DNA of 64,000 nt from Polyangium sp. 6x1 (GTDB lineage Bacteria > Myxococcota_A > Polyangia > Polyangiales > Polyangiaceae): positions 242,639 through 306,638 of the forward strand of contig NZ_JARZHH010000004.1 of NCBI RefSeq assembly GCF_029946515.1. Direction: 5' to 3'. Position numbers and translations under genes: made by a program. Each line of letters begins with the position of its first letter. Positions within the stretch are counted from its first letter, which is position 1. The notes beneath the pieces were generated by a model. The model worked only from the letters and a program-made list of their open reading frames with translations. It made no database searches and was not told the origin of the DNA. Shown piece after piece: positions 17,431-26,531 of this stretch.

Positions 17431-18954
17431 ATGACAAGCGACGCACGCCTCGCCGTTCGCGTCTCGGGTGACATTCACGAGCTCGAGGGCGAGATCGTCT
17501 CGCCCTACGTCAATCACGACCTCGAACCGACACGGATCAAGGATCGCAAGTGGGCGATGAAGGACATCGCCGCGTTGTGGATCTCCATGTCGGCCTGCGT
17601 GCCCACGTACATGCTCGCCTCCTCGCTCATCGCCGAAGGAATGAGCTGGTGGCAGGCCGTGGTGACGATCTTCCTCGGCAACACGATCGTGCTTCTGCCG
17701 ATGATCCTGAATGCGCACGCGGGCACCAAGTACGGCATTCCCTTCCCGGTGTATTGCCGCCCGTCGTTCGGCATCCTCGGCGCGAACATCCCGGCGATCC
17801 TGCGCGCGCTCGTCGCGTGCGGCTGGTTCGGGATCCAGGCGTGGATCGGGGGCTGGGCGATTTACAAGATCATCGCCGTCTTCGTCCCGTCGTTCGAGAG
17901 CGCACCCGCGAACATCCTCGGCATCAGCCTCCCCCAGCTCCTCTGCTTCCTGTTTTTCTGGGGGATCAACATGTGGGTCATCCACAAGGGGATCGATTCG
18001 ATCCGGGTCCTCTTGAACATCAAGGCCCCGCTGCTCATCGCGCTCGGGCTCGCGCTGCTTGCGTGGGCGTATGGCAAGGCCGGCGGGTTCGGCCCGATGC
18101 TCGACACGCCCTCGGCGTTCGCGGCGGGCGGGAAAAAGGAGGGCCAGTTCTGGTCGTTCTTCTTCCCCGCGCTCACGGGCATGATTGGCTTCTGGGCGAC
18201 GCTCTCGCTGAACATCCCCGATTTCACGCGGTATGCGTACTCGCAGCGGGATCAGGTCGTCGGGCAGGCGCTCGGGCTGCCCACCACGATGGGGCTTTAT
18301 TCGTTCATCGGCGTGGCGGTCACCTCGGCGACGGCGGTGATCTACGGCGAGACGATATGGGATCCGGTCGTGCTCATCACGAAGTTCAAGAACCCGGTCC
18401 TTCTCGTGGTCGCGCTCTTCTCGCTCTGCATCGCGACGCTCGCGACGAACATCGCGGCGAACGTGGTGAGCCCGGCGAACGATTTCGCGAACCTCTGGCC
18501 GAAGGGCATCTCGTTCCGGACCGGCGGCTTCATCACGGGCGTGATCGGCATTTTGATCCAGCCCTGGCGCCTCGTCTCGGACCCTTCGGGATACATCTTC
18601 ACGTGGCTCGTCGGGTATTCGGCGCTGCTCGGCGCGATCGGCGGGATCCTCATCGCGGATTATTTCGTCGTCCGTAAAACGAAGCTCGACCTCGTGCAGC
18701 TCTACGTGCGCGAAGGCGCCTACTGGTATCAAGGCGGCTTCCATCCGGCGGCGATCATCGCGCTCTGCGCCGGCATCCTGCCGAATCTGCCGGGGTTCCT
18801 CGGGACGATCAAGGTCATGACCGTCGATCCGATGTGGATGAAGCTCTACAACTATGCCTGGTTCGTGGGTTTCTTCGTGTCGGGTGGCCTCTACGTCGTC
18901 CTCGTGCGCCTCTTCGGCAAGACCGAGGCGACAACCGTGAAGGTCGAGGGCTGA
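17431..18954 (+). CDS. NCS1-family nucleobase permease
   Basis: 507 residues with about 12 hydrophobic segments. NCS1 marks include a conserved start (NHDLEPTRIKDRKWAMKD), CGWFGIQAWIGGWAIYKII, SLNIPDFTRYA and ATNIAANVVSPANDFANLWP. It sits 24 bp behind preA at the end of the pyrimidine operon, so uracil/thymine uptake is most likely; allantoin or hydantoin is a less likely alternative. It acts in the inner membrane as a cation symporter. Confidence 0.92.
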   Translation: MTSDARLAVRVSGDIHELEGEIVSPYVNHDLEPTRIKDRKWAMKDIAALWISMSACVPTYMLASSLIAEGMSWWQAVVTIFLGNTIVLLPMILNAHAGTKYGIPFPVYCRPSFGILGANIPAILRALVACGWFGIQAWIGGWAIYKIIAVFVPSFESAPANILGISLPQLLCFLFFWGINMWVIHKGIDSIRVLLNIKAPLLIALGLALLAWAYGKAGGFGPMLDTPSAFAAGGKKEGQFWSFFFPALTGMIGFWATLSLNIPDFTRYAYSQRDQVVGQALGLPTTMGLYSFIGVAVTSATAVIYGETIWDPVVLITKFKNPVLLVVALFSLCIATLATNIAANVVSPANDFANLWPKGISFRTGGFITGVIGILIQPWRLVSDPSGYIFTWLVGYSALLGAIGGILIADYFVVRKTKLDLVQLYVREGAYWYQGGFHPAAIIALCAGILPNLPGFLGTIKVMTVDPMWMKLYNYAWFVGFFVSGGLYVVLVRLFGKTEATTVKVEG

Positions 18955-19014
18955 CGAAACGACCGTTTCCGCGGCCGGCGCGCGCTTTCCTGCCTTCGTA
19001 CATCGACAAAAGCA

Positions 19015-19042
19015 TTGAACTTTCCGGTGGTCTCGGGATAAT
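19015..19042 (+). promoter_or_regulatory. Sigma-70-type promoter for the Cys-rich lipoprotein
   Basis: TTGAAC (19015-19020), a 16-bp spacer and GATAAT (19037-19042) form the best housekeeping-type promoter match noticed by eye in the window. They lie about 40 bp before the ATG at 19082 and leave room for a GGAGG ribosome site. Confidence 0.5.
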
Positions 19043-19081
19043 CGTGACTGGGGTCGCGGTGTTCCCCCACGGAGGCGTCCG

Positions 19082-20680
19082 ATGCGGTTCGGTTTCTTGT
19101 CTGCCCTCATGGCCCTTGCCCTCGCGGGCCTGGGCGTCGCGAGCTGTACCCAGGATTTCGACCAGTTCGAACCGACGGGGGGCAGCGGCGGCAATGGCGC
19201 GTCCGCGTGTCCGACCGGCCAGGTGCGTTGCAATGACGCCTGCGTCTCTGCCGACGATCCGGCCTTCGGCTGCGGCGCGGGGTGCAGCCCCTGCAACGTC
19301 CCGAATGCGACGGCCGCCTGCATGAACGGCGCTTGCGCGGTGGGCACGTGCGACACGGGGTTCTCCGATTGCGACGGCCTCGCGGCGAGCGGATGCGAGT
19401 CGAACACGGCCACCGATCCGAACAACTGCGGCGCGTGCAACACGGTCTGCACGGCGGCGAACGCGACGGCGACGTGCGAGGCGGGCCTGTGCGGGCTCGG
19501 TCCGTGTACGCCGGGGTTCGCCGATTGCGACATGATGGCGCAGACCGGCTGCGAGACGAACACGGAGTCGGACCCGCAGAACTGCGGCGCATGCAATTCG
19601 GCCTGCACGGCCTTCGAGGCCTGCATCGACGGTAAGTGCGAGCCGAGCCCCTGCGAGCCGGGCACGGCCGACTGCAACATGGACAACAGCGACGGCTGCG
19701 AGACCATGCTCGGTACGCTGCTCGATTGCAAGTTTTGCGGCGACACGTGCGACTTCGCGAACGCGGCCGAGACGTGCGACATGGGCACGTGCACGTTCGG
19801 CGCGTGTGACGCCGGGTTCGATGATTGTGACATGATGGACGCCACGGGCTGCGAGGTGAATCTCCAGACCGACCCGAACAACTGCGGATCGTGCAACAAC
19901 GTCTGTCCGGGTGGCGCGCTGGCGGCCTGCACGAACGGGATGTGCACGCTGAATTGCCCGGCGGGGACGGGCGATTGCAATAACGATCCCTCGGACGGCT
20001 GCGAGACGGACACGGCGACGAACATCGACAACTGCGGCGCCTGCGGCCGCGCGTGCTCCGGGACGAACGTCGCCTCGAAGAGCTGCAATGCGGGCGTCTG
20101 CGACTCGTCGTGTGATCTCGGCTTCGCGAACTGCGCCATGCCCGCGATGGGCAACGACAACGGCTGCGAGCTGAACGTCCAGCAGAACGACACGAATTGC
20201 GGCGGCTGCGGCAACGATTGCAGCGGCGGCCTCGACTGTGATCGCGGCGCCCTCACGCAGAAGGTCTGTGGTTGCAGCAACAACAACGAATGCGGCGGGG
20301 GCGGCTCGTGCAACGGCGGCACGGGCATCTGCACCTGCGGCGGCACGGCCTGCGCCACGGGCGAGATCTGCATGGCGAACGCGTGCTCCTGCAATGGCGG
20401 CGCCGCGTGCGGCGCGAACATGCTTTGCTGCCAGAACCCGGCGGGCTGCGTCGACCCCTACACGGACGTCAACAACTGCGGCGCTTGTGGCCGTGAATGC
20501 CCGGCCGGCTTCGTCTGCGGAGGCATGGCTCCGCAGGCGCCCACGTGCCGCTGCGACGCGGACGCCGATTGTAATGCAGGAACGGCGGGCACGTGCAACG
20601 TCGGCACGGGCGTCTGCTCCTGCGGCGCCACGCAATGCGCCGTCGGCGAGCGGTGCTTGCCGAACGGGATGTGCGGCTGA
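19082..20680 (+). CDS. Cys-rich repeat lipoprotein, 532 aa
   Basis: The lipoprotein signal MRFGFLSALMALALAGLGVASC leads into a protein built of about ten Cys-rich repeats of roughly 40 residues. The repeat pattern is GF-DCD-GCE-N-DPNNCGAC-N-C followed by ATC-G-C, close to EGF or tenascin-like cysteine spacing. This class is common on polyangial cell surfaces and its role is unknown. A GGAGG site lies six bases before the ATG. Its TGA abuts the stop of the convergent phospholipase-like gene to form TGATCA. Confidence 0.88.
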   Translation: MRFGFLSALMALALAGLGVASCTQDFDQFEPTGGSGGNGASACPTGQVRCNDACVSADDPAFGCGAGCSPCNVPNATAACMNGACAVGTCDTGFSDCDGLAASGCESNTATDPNNCGACNTVCTAANATATCEAGLCGLGPCTPGFADCDMMAQTGCETNTESDPQNCGACNSACTAFEACIDGKCEPSPCEPGTADCNMDNSDGCETMLGTLLDCKFCGDTCDFANAAETCDMGTCTFGACDAGFDDCDMMDATGCEVNLQTDPNNCGSCNNVCPGGALAACTNGMCTLNCPAGTGDCNNDPSDGCETDTATNIDNCGACGRACSGTNVASKSCNAGVCDSSCDLGFANCAMPAMGNDNGCELNVQQNDTNCGGCGNDCSGGLDCDRGALTQKVCGCSNNNECGGGGSCNGGTGICTCGGTACATGEICMANACSCNGGAACGANMLCCQNPAGCVDPYTDVNNCGACGRECPAGFVCGGMAPQAPTCRCDADADCNAGTAGTCNVGTGVCSCGATQCAVGERCLPNGMCG

Positions 20681-22087
20681 TCAGGGACGACGGCCGCGCC
20701 GCCGCGCGACGAGGGCCATGCACGCGCCGGCGAGCGCGAGGAGCGACCCGGCGCTCGCCCCGCGGCGAGCCGGCGCGGCCGTGCAGCCGTCGTCGTCCTC
20801 CGGGACGGGATTGACGTTCGTCGGCGGAGGCGGCTCCTCCTCCTCCGGCGGCATGTCGTCGGGCCGCATCGAATAGGTCGCGTCGAGCTTCGGGCAAGCC
20901 GAGGCTGGCGGCGGCCCTACCGGCGCCGCGCAATCGCCGCCCGGCGATGCCGGCGTGCAGGTCGTGAACGACAAAACAAAATCCTCGGTCGGAGAGGCGC
21001 CGGTGAGCGTCTTGATCGATTTGTGCAAGGTGGCCGTGTATTTCGTGGCTGCTTTCCAGGGCTCTTGCGCCGTGACGAGCAGGACGTTCGCCCACTTGTC
21101 TCCGCGATACACGCTGACCGTCGCGGGAACCACGGTCCCCGCGCCGTCGCGCAAGGTCACGACCGTGTCGTCGATCGTGGCCCGGTCCATTCCCTCGCCG
21201 AAGAACAGCACGATTCTTCCATCGGGCCGCGTATTGTCGAGCGTGACGAGCGGGTAGGTATCGTCCGGATATTGACCGATGACCACGCCGTCGGCCGACG
21301 GGTTGCCGTCGAGGCGGCGCAGGATCTCACGGTAATAGCCCATCGTGACGTGCGCGCCGAACGGATATCCACCGGGCGTCCGCGGATCGCGCAGGCTTTG
21401 CCGGGCCCAGGGGAATTTCTTCCCGTAATCGTCGGCGCCGAGGTAGAGGTATTTCGCGACGACCGAGATTCCCGACCAGGCCGTCGACATGGCCTTCTCG
21501 ATGGCCTCGGGCGTGACGGGGTGGACGATCTTCTGCTCGAAGATCTCGCTCTGCGTCTCCGCGTCGACGGCGATCTCGGGCAGGTAATACCGCGGATGGT
21601 CGTGGACGAGGAAGATGTCCATCGCCATGTCGAAGGTATCCATGTCCCCCGGGTCGACCTGGTCCGCGCGCTCGTAGAGCAGCGAATCGAACGTCGAATC
21701 GGTGATCCCGTGCGCCGCGAGCCCCATCAAGAACGCCACGTGGGTCGCCGCCTCCGGGTTGTCGAGCGGTTTGTCCCCGTACCGCGCGCGGAGGAGCTCG
21801 ACGTACCCCTCGACGTACTGCTCCCAGTGCGGGATTTCGCCCTGATCGTGGTCGTCCGCGGTGTAGCCGGAGTCGGGGAAGAAGGCCCCGTTCGAGAGGT
21901 CGTTCAGGTGCGCGTCGAAGAGCGCGCGGAGCCGCGGATCCGTGACCTGCTCGGCGGCGCACTGGGCCATGTAGATATGGCCCTGCATGCCTGTGGCCGA
22001 GGCGGTCCCCGCGGCGCCGAGCGTCGGGAGGAGAAAGGCGAGGGCGACGAAAAATCTCTTTTTCGAGGAACAGCGGGGGGCGTGCAT
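20681..22087 (-). CDS. Zinc-dependent phospholipase C-like exported protein with MYXO-CTERM tail
   Basis: 468 residues. A signal peptide (FFVALAFLLPTLGAAGTASA) is followed by an all-helical domain with His/Asp clusters (GMQGHIYMAQ, SNGAFFPDSGYTADDHDQG, HVAFLMGLAAHGITDSTFD), resembling zinc-dependent phospholipase C / S1-P1-like metalloenzymes. A Big_5-type Ig-like domain spans about 285-385. An acidic Pro-rich linker then leads to a MYXO-CTERM sorting tail: GC, a hydrophobic helix SLLALAGACMALVA and terminal RRRGRR. The start at 22087 is chosen because GGAGG lies five bases upstream. Confidence 0.8.
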   Translation of the reverse strand: MHAPRCSSKKRFFVALAFLLPTLGAAGTASATGMQGHIYMAQCAAEQVTDPRLRALFDAHLNDLSNGAFFPDSGYTADDHDQGEIPHWEQYVEGYVELLRARYGDKPLDNPEAATHVAFLMGLAAHGITDSTFDSLLYERADQVDPGDMDTFDMAMDIFLVHDHPRYYLPEIAVDAETQSEIFEQKIVHPVTPEAIEKAMSTAWSGISVVAKYLYLGADDYGKKFPWARQSLRDPRTPGGYPFGAHVTMGYYREILRRLDGNPSADGVVIGQYPDDTYPLVTLDNTRPDGRIVLFFGEGMDRATIDDTVVTLRDGAGTVVPATVSVYRGDKWANVLLVTAQEPWKAATKYTATLHKSIKTLTGASPTEDFVLSFTTCTPASPGGDCAAPVGPPPASACPKLDATYSMRPDDMPPEEEEPPPPTNVNPVPEDDDGCTAAPARRGASAGSLLALAGACMALVARRRGRRP

Positions 22088-22133
22088 CATCACCTCCAGG
22101 GAGGGATGATACACGGAAATCGAGGGGAGGGCG

Positions 22134-24425
22134 TCAGTTCGGCACGGCGCCGCACTCGACGCCGGTATAAAGCGCGTCGTTGTTCTTCTCGTGGCACTCG
22201 AGCGTCTGCGTCTGCGGGTCGACGCGGACGTAGATGTCGAGCTTCTTGCCCCCGAGATCCGCCTGGCAGTTCACGATCGTGCACTCCGAGACGCCGAGCG
22301 CGATCGGAATTTGCGCCGTGCAAAGCGCGGGCCCTTCGGCCGAGCCGTCATAAAACGTGACCTCGGTGCCGCTGACCATCGGGAGCGTGCCGCGGTTGCA
22401 TACCCGGGCCTCGATCGTCGCCAGGGTCCCGACGCATTTCACGGCGCCCACGTCGCCGCCCGCCGTGAGATCGGGCTGCCCGAGCGCTTCGAGGTCGCCT
22501 TGCACGTTCTGGCGGAAATTGTTGAGCGCGGGATCTTTCCAGTTGATCGCCACACTCGAGGTCTTGGGGATCTCGCCATGATTGCCGACGTGCGTGACGG
22601 CATAGGCATGTTGATTCCACACGGGCCGCGACGCCGCCCAGCGCTCCTGCTCGTCGCGCAGGATCAGGATGCCGTGGTTCGGCTGGAACGTCGCGGCGGG
22701 GAAGAGCGGGTCCGTCGCCGCACAGCCATTGACGCCCGCGTAGTCGTTCACGGCCGAAACGATCTCGGTGTGATAGTCGCCGTCCACGTCGACGATCACC
22801 GGGTTCTCGTAGGTCGTGCCCGACGAGCGCGCGACGCTGTAGATGACCGTGCCCGTCGTGCCGTCATAGACCCGAAGGAAACACTCGTCGGCGTAGACCG
22901 CCTCGGCTTTGCCGTCGTAATCGAAATCGAAGACGCTCGACCCCGTCACGTTGGAGCTCGCGTCCTTCGAGGGCTGGCTCCAGAGGATGCCCGTCCCCGG
23001 GGATTGCCCGCCGCATTTCGCGGGATCGCCGCCGTCGAGGCAGTCGAAATCGAACACGACGTACCGCGTCCCGCCCGCGCTCGCGAATTCGCGGCGACCA
23101 TCCCCGTCGAAATCGGCGATCGTGGGGGGACCACCGGTGCCGCCGCCGGGAATCGTGACCGGCCCGAAGACCACGGTGCCGGCGAGCGTCTGCACGCGGA
23201 TGTTTCCGCCCGATACGACCACGATCTCGGCGCGGTCCTGTCCGCCGAACGCGTCGAGCGGGTAGTTTCCGAGCTCCGCGACGGCCACCTGGCCCGCGGC
23301 GAGGCCGCCCGGCGTGAAATACGCCTCCGCGACCCAGTCGCCGGCCGCGGTATCCCATTGATGGATGCCATTGCCGGACACGAGCTCCATCTTCCCGTCC
23401 TCGTCGACGTCGGCGACGACGGGCACGACGCCCTTGCTATACGCGAAGAAGCCGAGGCTGTTCGAGGCGATGCAGCCGTCGGCGCGGTAGACCGTGGCGC
23501 CGTAGATGATCTCCGGTTTGCCGTCGTCGTCGAGGTCGTGAATCGAAGGACCGCTCCACTTGTCGCCGCCGCCGGTCGTATCGAACGTGGCCGGCGGGCC
23601 CGAGCCCCCCGGGCAGGTGCCGGAGCGCCAGAGCTGGGAGAACTTGTTCGCCGCGGGATCGAACTTGAAGGCGATCACGCCGCCGCCGTGGCGGGCCGCG
23701 ACGATCTCGGCGCGCCCGTCGCCGTCGATGTCGCCGGCGGCCACCGACGCGGGCGACATCGTCGCGTCGGCCGCGTCGCCGAAGCTCCATTGTTGCGAGC
23801 AATCCTTCCCGCTGATGACGCGCAGGACGCCGGGGTTCGTGTAGCTGCCCGCCGTGGGGAACGAGGTGAAGACGACGGAGGGCGAGAGGGTATTGGGATC
23901 GTTGTCGAAGTCGAAATCGACGACGATCGGCGTGGCCATCACCTGGAAGCTGTTCGGATGCGCGTCCCCGTCGGGCGGGCCCGTCCAGCGGCATTGCTCC
24001 GAGGGGACGATGGCCCCAATCTCGACGGGGCTCGTGCAGGCCGGGTCGTTCTCCTGCGCCCCCGGAATGCCGTAAGGGATGCACTTCCCATCCTGGCAGT
24101 AGCTATCGAACAAGCAATCGTCGTTCGTGGCGCAGGGCGCTTGCTCGCGGGCGCACGTGGTCCCGAGCGCGCACGTCTCCCCCGCGGCGCAGCACGCGTC
24201 GCCGCAGATCTGCGCCGGCGGGCATCCGGCGTCCGTGAATACAATGCCGCCCGACCCTGCATCTCCGCCCGTCCCGCCGCCGCCGGGATTGCCGCCGCCC
24301 GCGCCCCCGGTGCCTCCCGCGTTCGTGCCCGTGGCGTCCGTGCTGCCGCCGCCTCCGCAGGCGAACACCATTCCGCCTGCGAGCAGGCCGAGCGCCGCGA
24401 AGCGCATCGTTCCGCGAATGTTCAT
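22134..24425 (-). CDS. FG-GAP/VCBS-repeat surface lipoprotein with CARDB-like C-terminus
   Basis: 763 residues from ATG 24425. The lipobox region LGLLAGGMVFAC is followed by a Gly/Thr/Asn linker, a Cys-rich segment (CPPAQICGDACCAAGETC) and at least six calcium-type FG-GAP repeats (GDIDGDGRAEIV, DLDDDGKPEIIYG, DVDEDGKMELVSG, DFDGDGRREFASA, DFDYDGKAEAVYA, DVDGDYHTEIVSA), probably a beta-propeller. The last 120 residues look like a CARDB beta-sandwich. It is probably an outer-surface adhesion or binding protein. It follows the phospholipase-like gene on the same strand. Confidence 0.85.
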   Translation of the reverse strand: MNIRGTMRFAALGLLAGGMVFACGGGGSTDATGTNAGGTGGAGGGNPGGGGTGGDAGSGGIVFTDAGCPPAQICGDACCAAGETCALGTTCAREQAPCATNDDCLFDSYCQDGKCIPYGIPGAQENDPACTSPVEIGAIVPSEQCRWTGPPDGDAHPNSFQVMATPIVVDFDFDNDPNTLSPSVVFTSFPTAGSYTNPGVLRVISGKDCSQQWSFGDAADATMSPASVAAGDIDGDGRAEIVAARHGGGVIAFKFDPAANKFSQLWRSGTCPGGSGPPATFDTTGGGDKWSGPSIHDLDDDGKPEIIYGATVYRADGCIASNSLGFFAYSKGVVPVVADVDEDGKMELVSGNGIHQWDTAAGDWVAEAYFTPGGLAAGQVAVAELGNYPLDAFGGQDRAEIVVVSGGNIRVQTLAGTVVFGPVTIPGGGTGGPPTIADFDGDGRREFASAGGTRYVVFDFDCLDGGDPAKCGGQSPGTGILWSQPSKDASSNVTGSSVFDFDYDGKAEAVYADECFLRVYDGTTGTVIYSVARSSGTTYENPVIVDVDGDYHTEIVSAVNDYAGVNGCAATDPLFPAATFQPNHGILILRDEQERWAASRPVWNQHAYAVTHVGNHGEIPKTSSVAINWKDPALNNFRQNVQGDLEALGQPDLTAGGDVGAVKCVGTLATIEARVCNRGTLPMVSGTEVTFYDGSAEGPALCTAQIPIALGVSECTIVNCQADLGGKKLDIYVRVDPQTQTLECHEKNNDALYTGVECGAVPN

Positions 24426-24486
24426 GATGGATCCCTCGCTTTCGCCGGAATCGTAGGCCGGCAACGAGAGCGAGGTCAACGCCGGA

Positions 24487-25128
24487 TCAGGCGGGCGCGC
24501 CCTCTGCCACGGCCCTGCCGATCGCCTCGCAAAGCGGCCGGATCTCCGCCGCGCGGAGCTTGTACGCCGCGCGGTTCGCGATGAGCATCGTGCTCACCTC
24601 GGCGACCGTCTCGAGGACCTCGAGGTCGTTCTCTTCGAGCGTTTTTCCCGTCTCGACCACGTCGACGATGAGGTCCGACAAACCCACGAGCGGCGCGAGC
24701 TCCACCGAGCCGGAGACGGCGATCACCTCGGCCTGAATCCCCTTTTTCGCGAAAAACTCCGCCGCGATGCGCGGGTATTTCGTGGCCACGCGCGGCAGGT
24801 CCGGCGCCTTCTTGCCCCGCGGTCCCGCGACGGCGAGGCGGCAGCGGCCGATTCCGAGGTCGAGCGGCGTGTAGAGGTCCGCCTTCTTTTCGAGCAGCGT
24901 GTCCCGCCCGGCGATGCCGAGGTCGACCGCGCCGTACTCCACGTACGTCGGCACGTCGTCGGGCTTGAGGAACACGTACCGAAGGCGGCCCGCCGCGTCG
25001 TCGCGCACGAGCCGCCGGTCATCGGCGACGAGCGGGCTCACGTCGAGGCCCGCGCGGGAAAACAGGGGCGCGAGCGCCTTGAGGATGCGGCCTTTCGGGA
25101 CGGCGATCGCGAGCGGCCCCTCGTTCAC
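24487..25128 (-). CDS. hisG: ATP phosphoribosyltransferase, short form
   Basis: 213 residues. It catalyses the first step of histidine synthesis. Diagnostic stretches are [45 protein letters not shown] and [22 protein letters not shown]. The length shows the short HisG form, which lacks the C-terminal regulatory ACT-like domain and in known cases needs HisZ; no hisZ is visible here. The GTG start at 25128 overlaps the murA stop (GTGA), so translation is coupled to murA. Confidence 0.95.
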   Translation of the reverse strand: MNEGPLAIAVPKGRILKALAPLFSRAGLDVSPLVADDRRLVRDDAAGRLRYVFLKPDDVPTYVEYGAVDLGIAGRDTLLEKKADLYTPLDLGIGRCRLAVAGPRGKKAPDLPRVATKYPRIAAEFFAKKGIQAEVIAVSGSVELAPLVGLSDLIVDVVETGKTLEENDLEVLETVAEVSTMLIANRAAYKLRAAEIRPLCEAIGRAVAEGAPA

Positions 25129-26396
25129 CCCGCCTGCCCCTTGATCCGCACCGTATCCGCGCCGAGCTGCGCGAGCTTGCGCTCCATGTACTCGTAGCCG
25201 CGATCGAGGTGATAGACGCGCAGGACCTCGGTCTCGCCCTCCGTCGCGAGCAGCCCCGCGATGACGAGCGACGCGCTCGCGCGAAGATCCGTGGCCATCA
25301 CCTTCGCGCCCGACAGCGGCCGGCCGCCGTGCACGTGCGCCGTGTGCCCGTCGGTGTCGATCTCCGCGCCCATGCGGCGCAGCTCCGGCACGTGCATGAA
25401 CCGGTTCTCGAAGATCGTCTCGACGATCCGCGACGTCCCGCGCGCCAGGCACATGAGCACCATGAACTGCGCCTGCATGTCCGTCGGGAAGCCGGGGTGC
25501 GGCGCGGTCATCACGTCCACGGGGCGCAGCGGCCTGTCGGGGTCGCGGCGGATGCGCACGCAGTCGCCCTCGCGCCCGACCTCCACGCCCGTGGCGCGGA
25601 GCTTCGCCACCACCGCTTCGAGGTCCTCGAGCGGCGCGTTCTCGAGCAGCACGTCGCCGCCTGCCGCCGCCGCCGCGACCATGTACGTCCCGGTCTCGAT
25701 GCGGTCCGAGATGATCGCGTGGTCGAACGGGTCGAGCTCGTCGCGGCCCTCGATGTGGATGACGTCGGTGCCCGCGCCGTCGACGCGCGCGCCCATCTTG
25801 TTGAGCACGCGGCCGAGCTCCTCGACCTCCGGCTCGCGGGCGCAGTTGACGAGCGTGGTGCGGCCTTTCGCGAGCGCGGCGGCCATCATGATGTTCTCGG
25901 TGCCCGTCACGGTGGGCATGTCGAAGACGACCTCGGCGCCCTTCAGCCGCTTGCACTCGGCGTGGATGTAGCCGTTCGAGAGGCGGATCGTCGCGCCGAG
26001 CGCTTCGAGGCCCTTCAGGTGCTGGTCGACCGGGCGCGAGCCGATCTGACATCCGCCGGGGAGGCTCACCTTGGCGCGGCCGTAACGCGCGACGAGGGGC
26101 CCGAGCACGAGCACGCTGGCGCGCATCTGCTTGACGAGCTCGTAGGGGGCCTCGACGTTCGCCTCGGGGCCGCCGGCGACGCGCACGAGGGGCGGGTCGA
26201 CCATCACGTTGCGCCCGAGCACCCGGAGCAGCTCCCCGGTGGTCTCGATGTCCCTGAGGGCCGGCACGTTGCGCACGATGCTCTCGCCGTCCGAGAGGAG
26301 CGTCGCGCACAGGATCGGCAGCGCCGCGTTCTTCGCGCCGCTCACGCGGATCTTGCCCTGAAGCTGCTTTCCACCGCGAATCCGGATGGCGTCCAT
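25125..26396 (-). CDS. murA: UDP-N-acetylglucosamine 1-carboxyvinyltransferase
   Basis: 423 residues. It transfers enolpyruvate from PEP to UDP-GlcNAc in the first committed step of peptidoglycan synthesis. Marks are [20 protein letters not shown] at the start, [18 protein letters not shown], and the loop [12 protein letters not shown] with the fosfomycin-target Cys116. The start at 26396 matches the family N-terminus. It shares a 135-bp divergent promoter region with the membrane protein gene to its right. Confidence 0.97.
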   Translation of the reverse strand: MDAIRIRGGKQLQGKIRVSGAKNAALPILCATLLSDGESIVRNVPALRDIETTGELLRVLGRNVMVDPPLVRVAGGPEANVEAPYELVKQMRASVLVLGPLVARYGRAKVSLPGGCQIGSRPVDQHLKGLEALGATIRLSNGYIHAECKRLKGAEVVFDMPTVTGTENIMMAAALAKGRTTLVNCAREPEVEELGRVLNKMGARVDGAGTDVIHIEGRDELDPFDHAIISDRIETGTYMVAAAAAGGDVLLENAPLEDLEAVVAKLRATGVEVGREGDCVRIRRDPDRPLRPVDVMTAPHPGFPTDMQAQFMVLMCLARGTSRIVETIFENRFMHVPELRRMGAEIDTDGHTAHVHGGRPLSGAKVMATDLRASASLVIAGLLATEGETEVLRVYHLDRGYEYMERKLAQLGADTVRIKGQAG

Positions 26397-26531
26397 GGAT
26401 CCGTCTCTTCGCATGATTCGGCGGGAAAGGCGAACCTTTGGCGAGCGTTCGCCGGGGCCGTGCATGTAGGCGTGGGTAGGATCCGCGTGTCAGCTTGCAG
26501 GACGCAAGGTACGATGGGCACCGGAGAGCGC

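Noticed and set aside
18956..18969. GAAACG-AC-CGTTTC palindrome after the permease stop as a terminator
   Set aside because: The loop would be only two bases and no T run follows; it may be a protein site, but nothing supports that.
16024..20421. A 1465-codon minus-strand frame opposite preA, the permease and the Cys-rich lipoprotein
   Set aside because: Antisense shadow of three well-supported genes; no domain and biased composition.
19082..20680. Internal Cys-rich repeats as a DNA repeat array
   Set aside because: The repeats are conserved at protein level but vary at DNA level, so they are domain repeats rather than a tandem DNA or CRISPR array.
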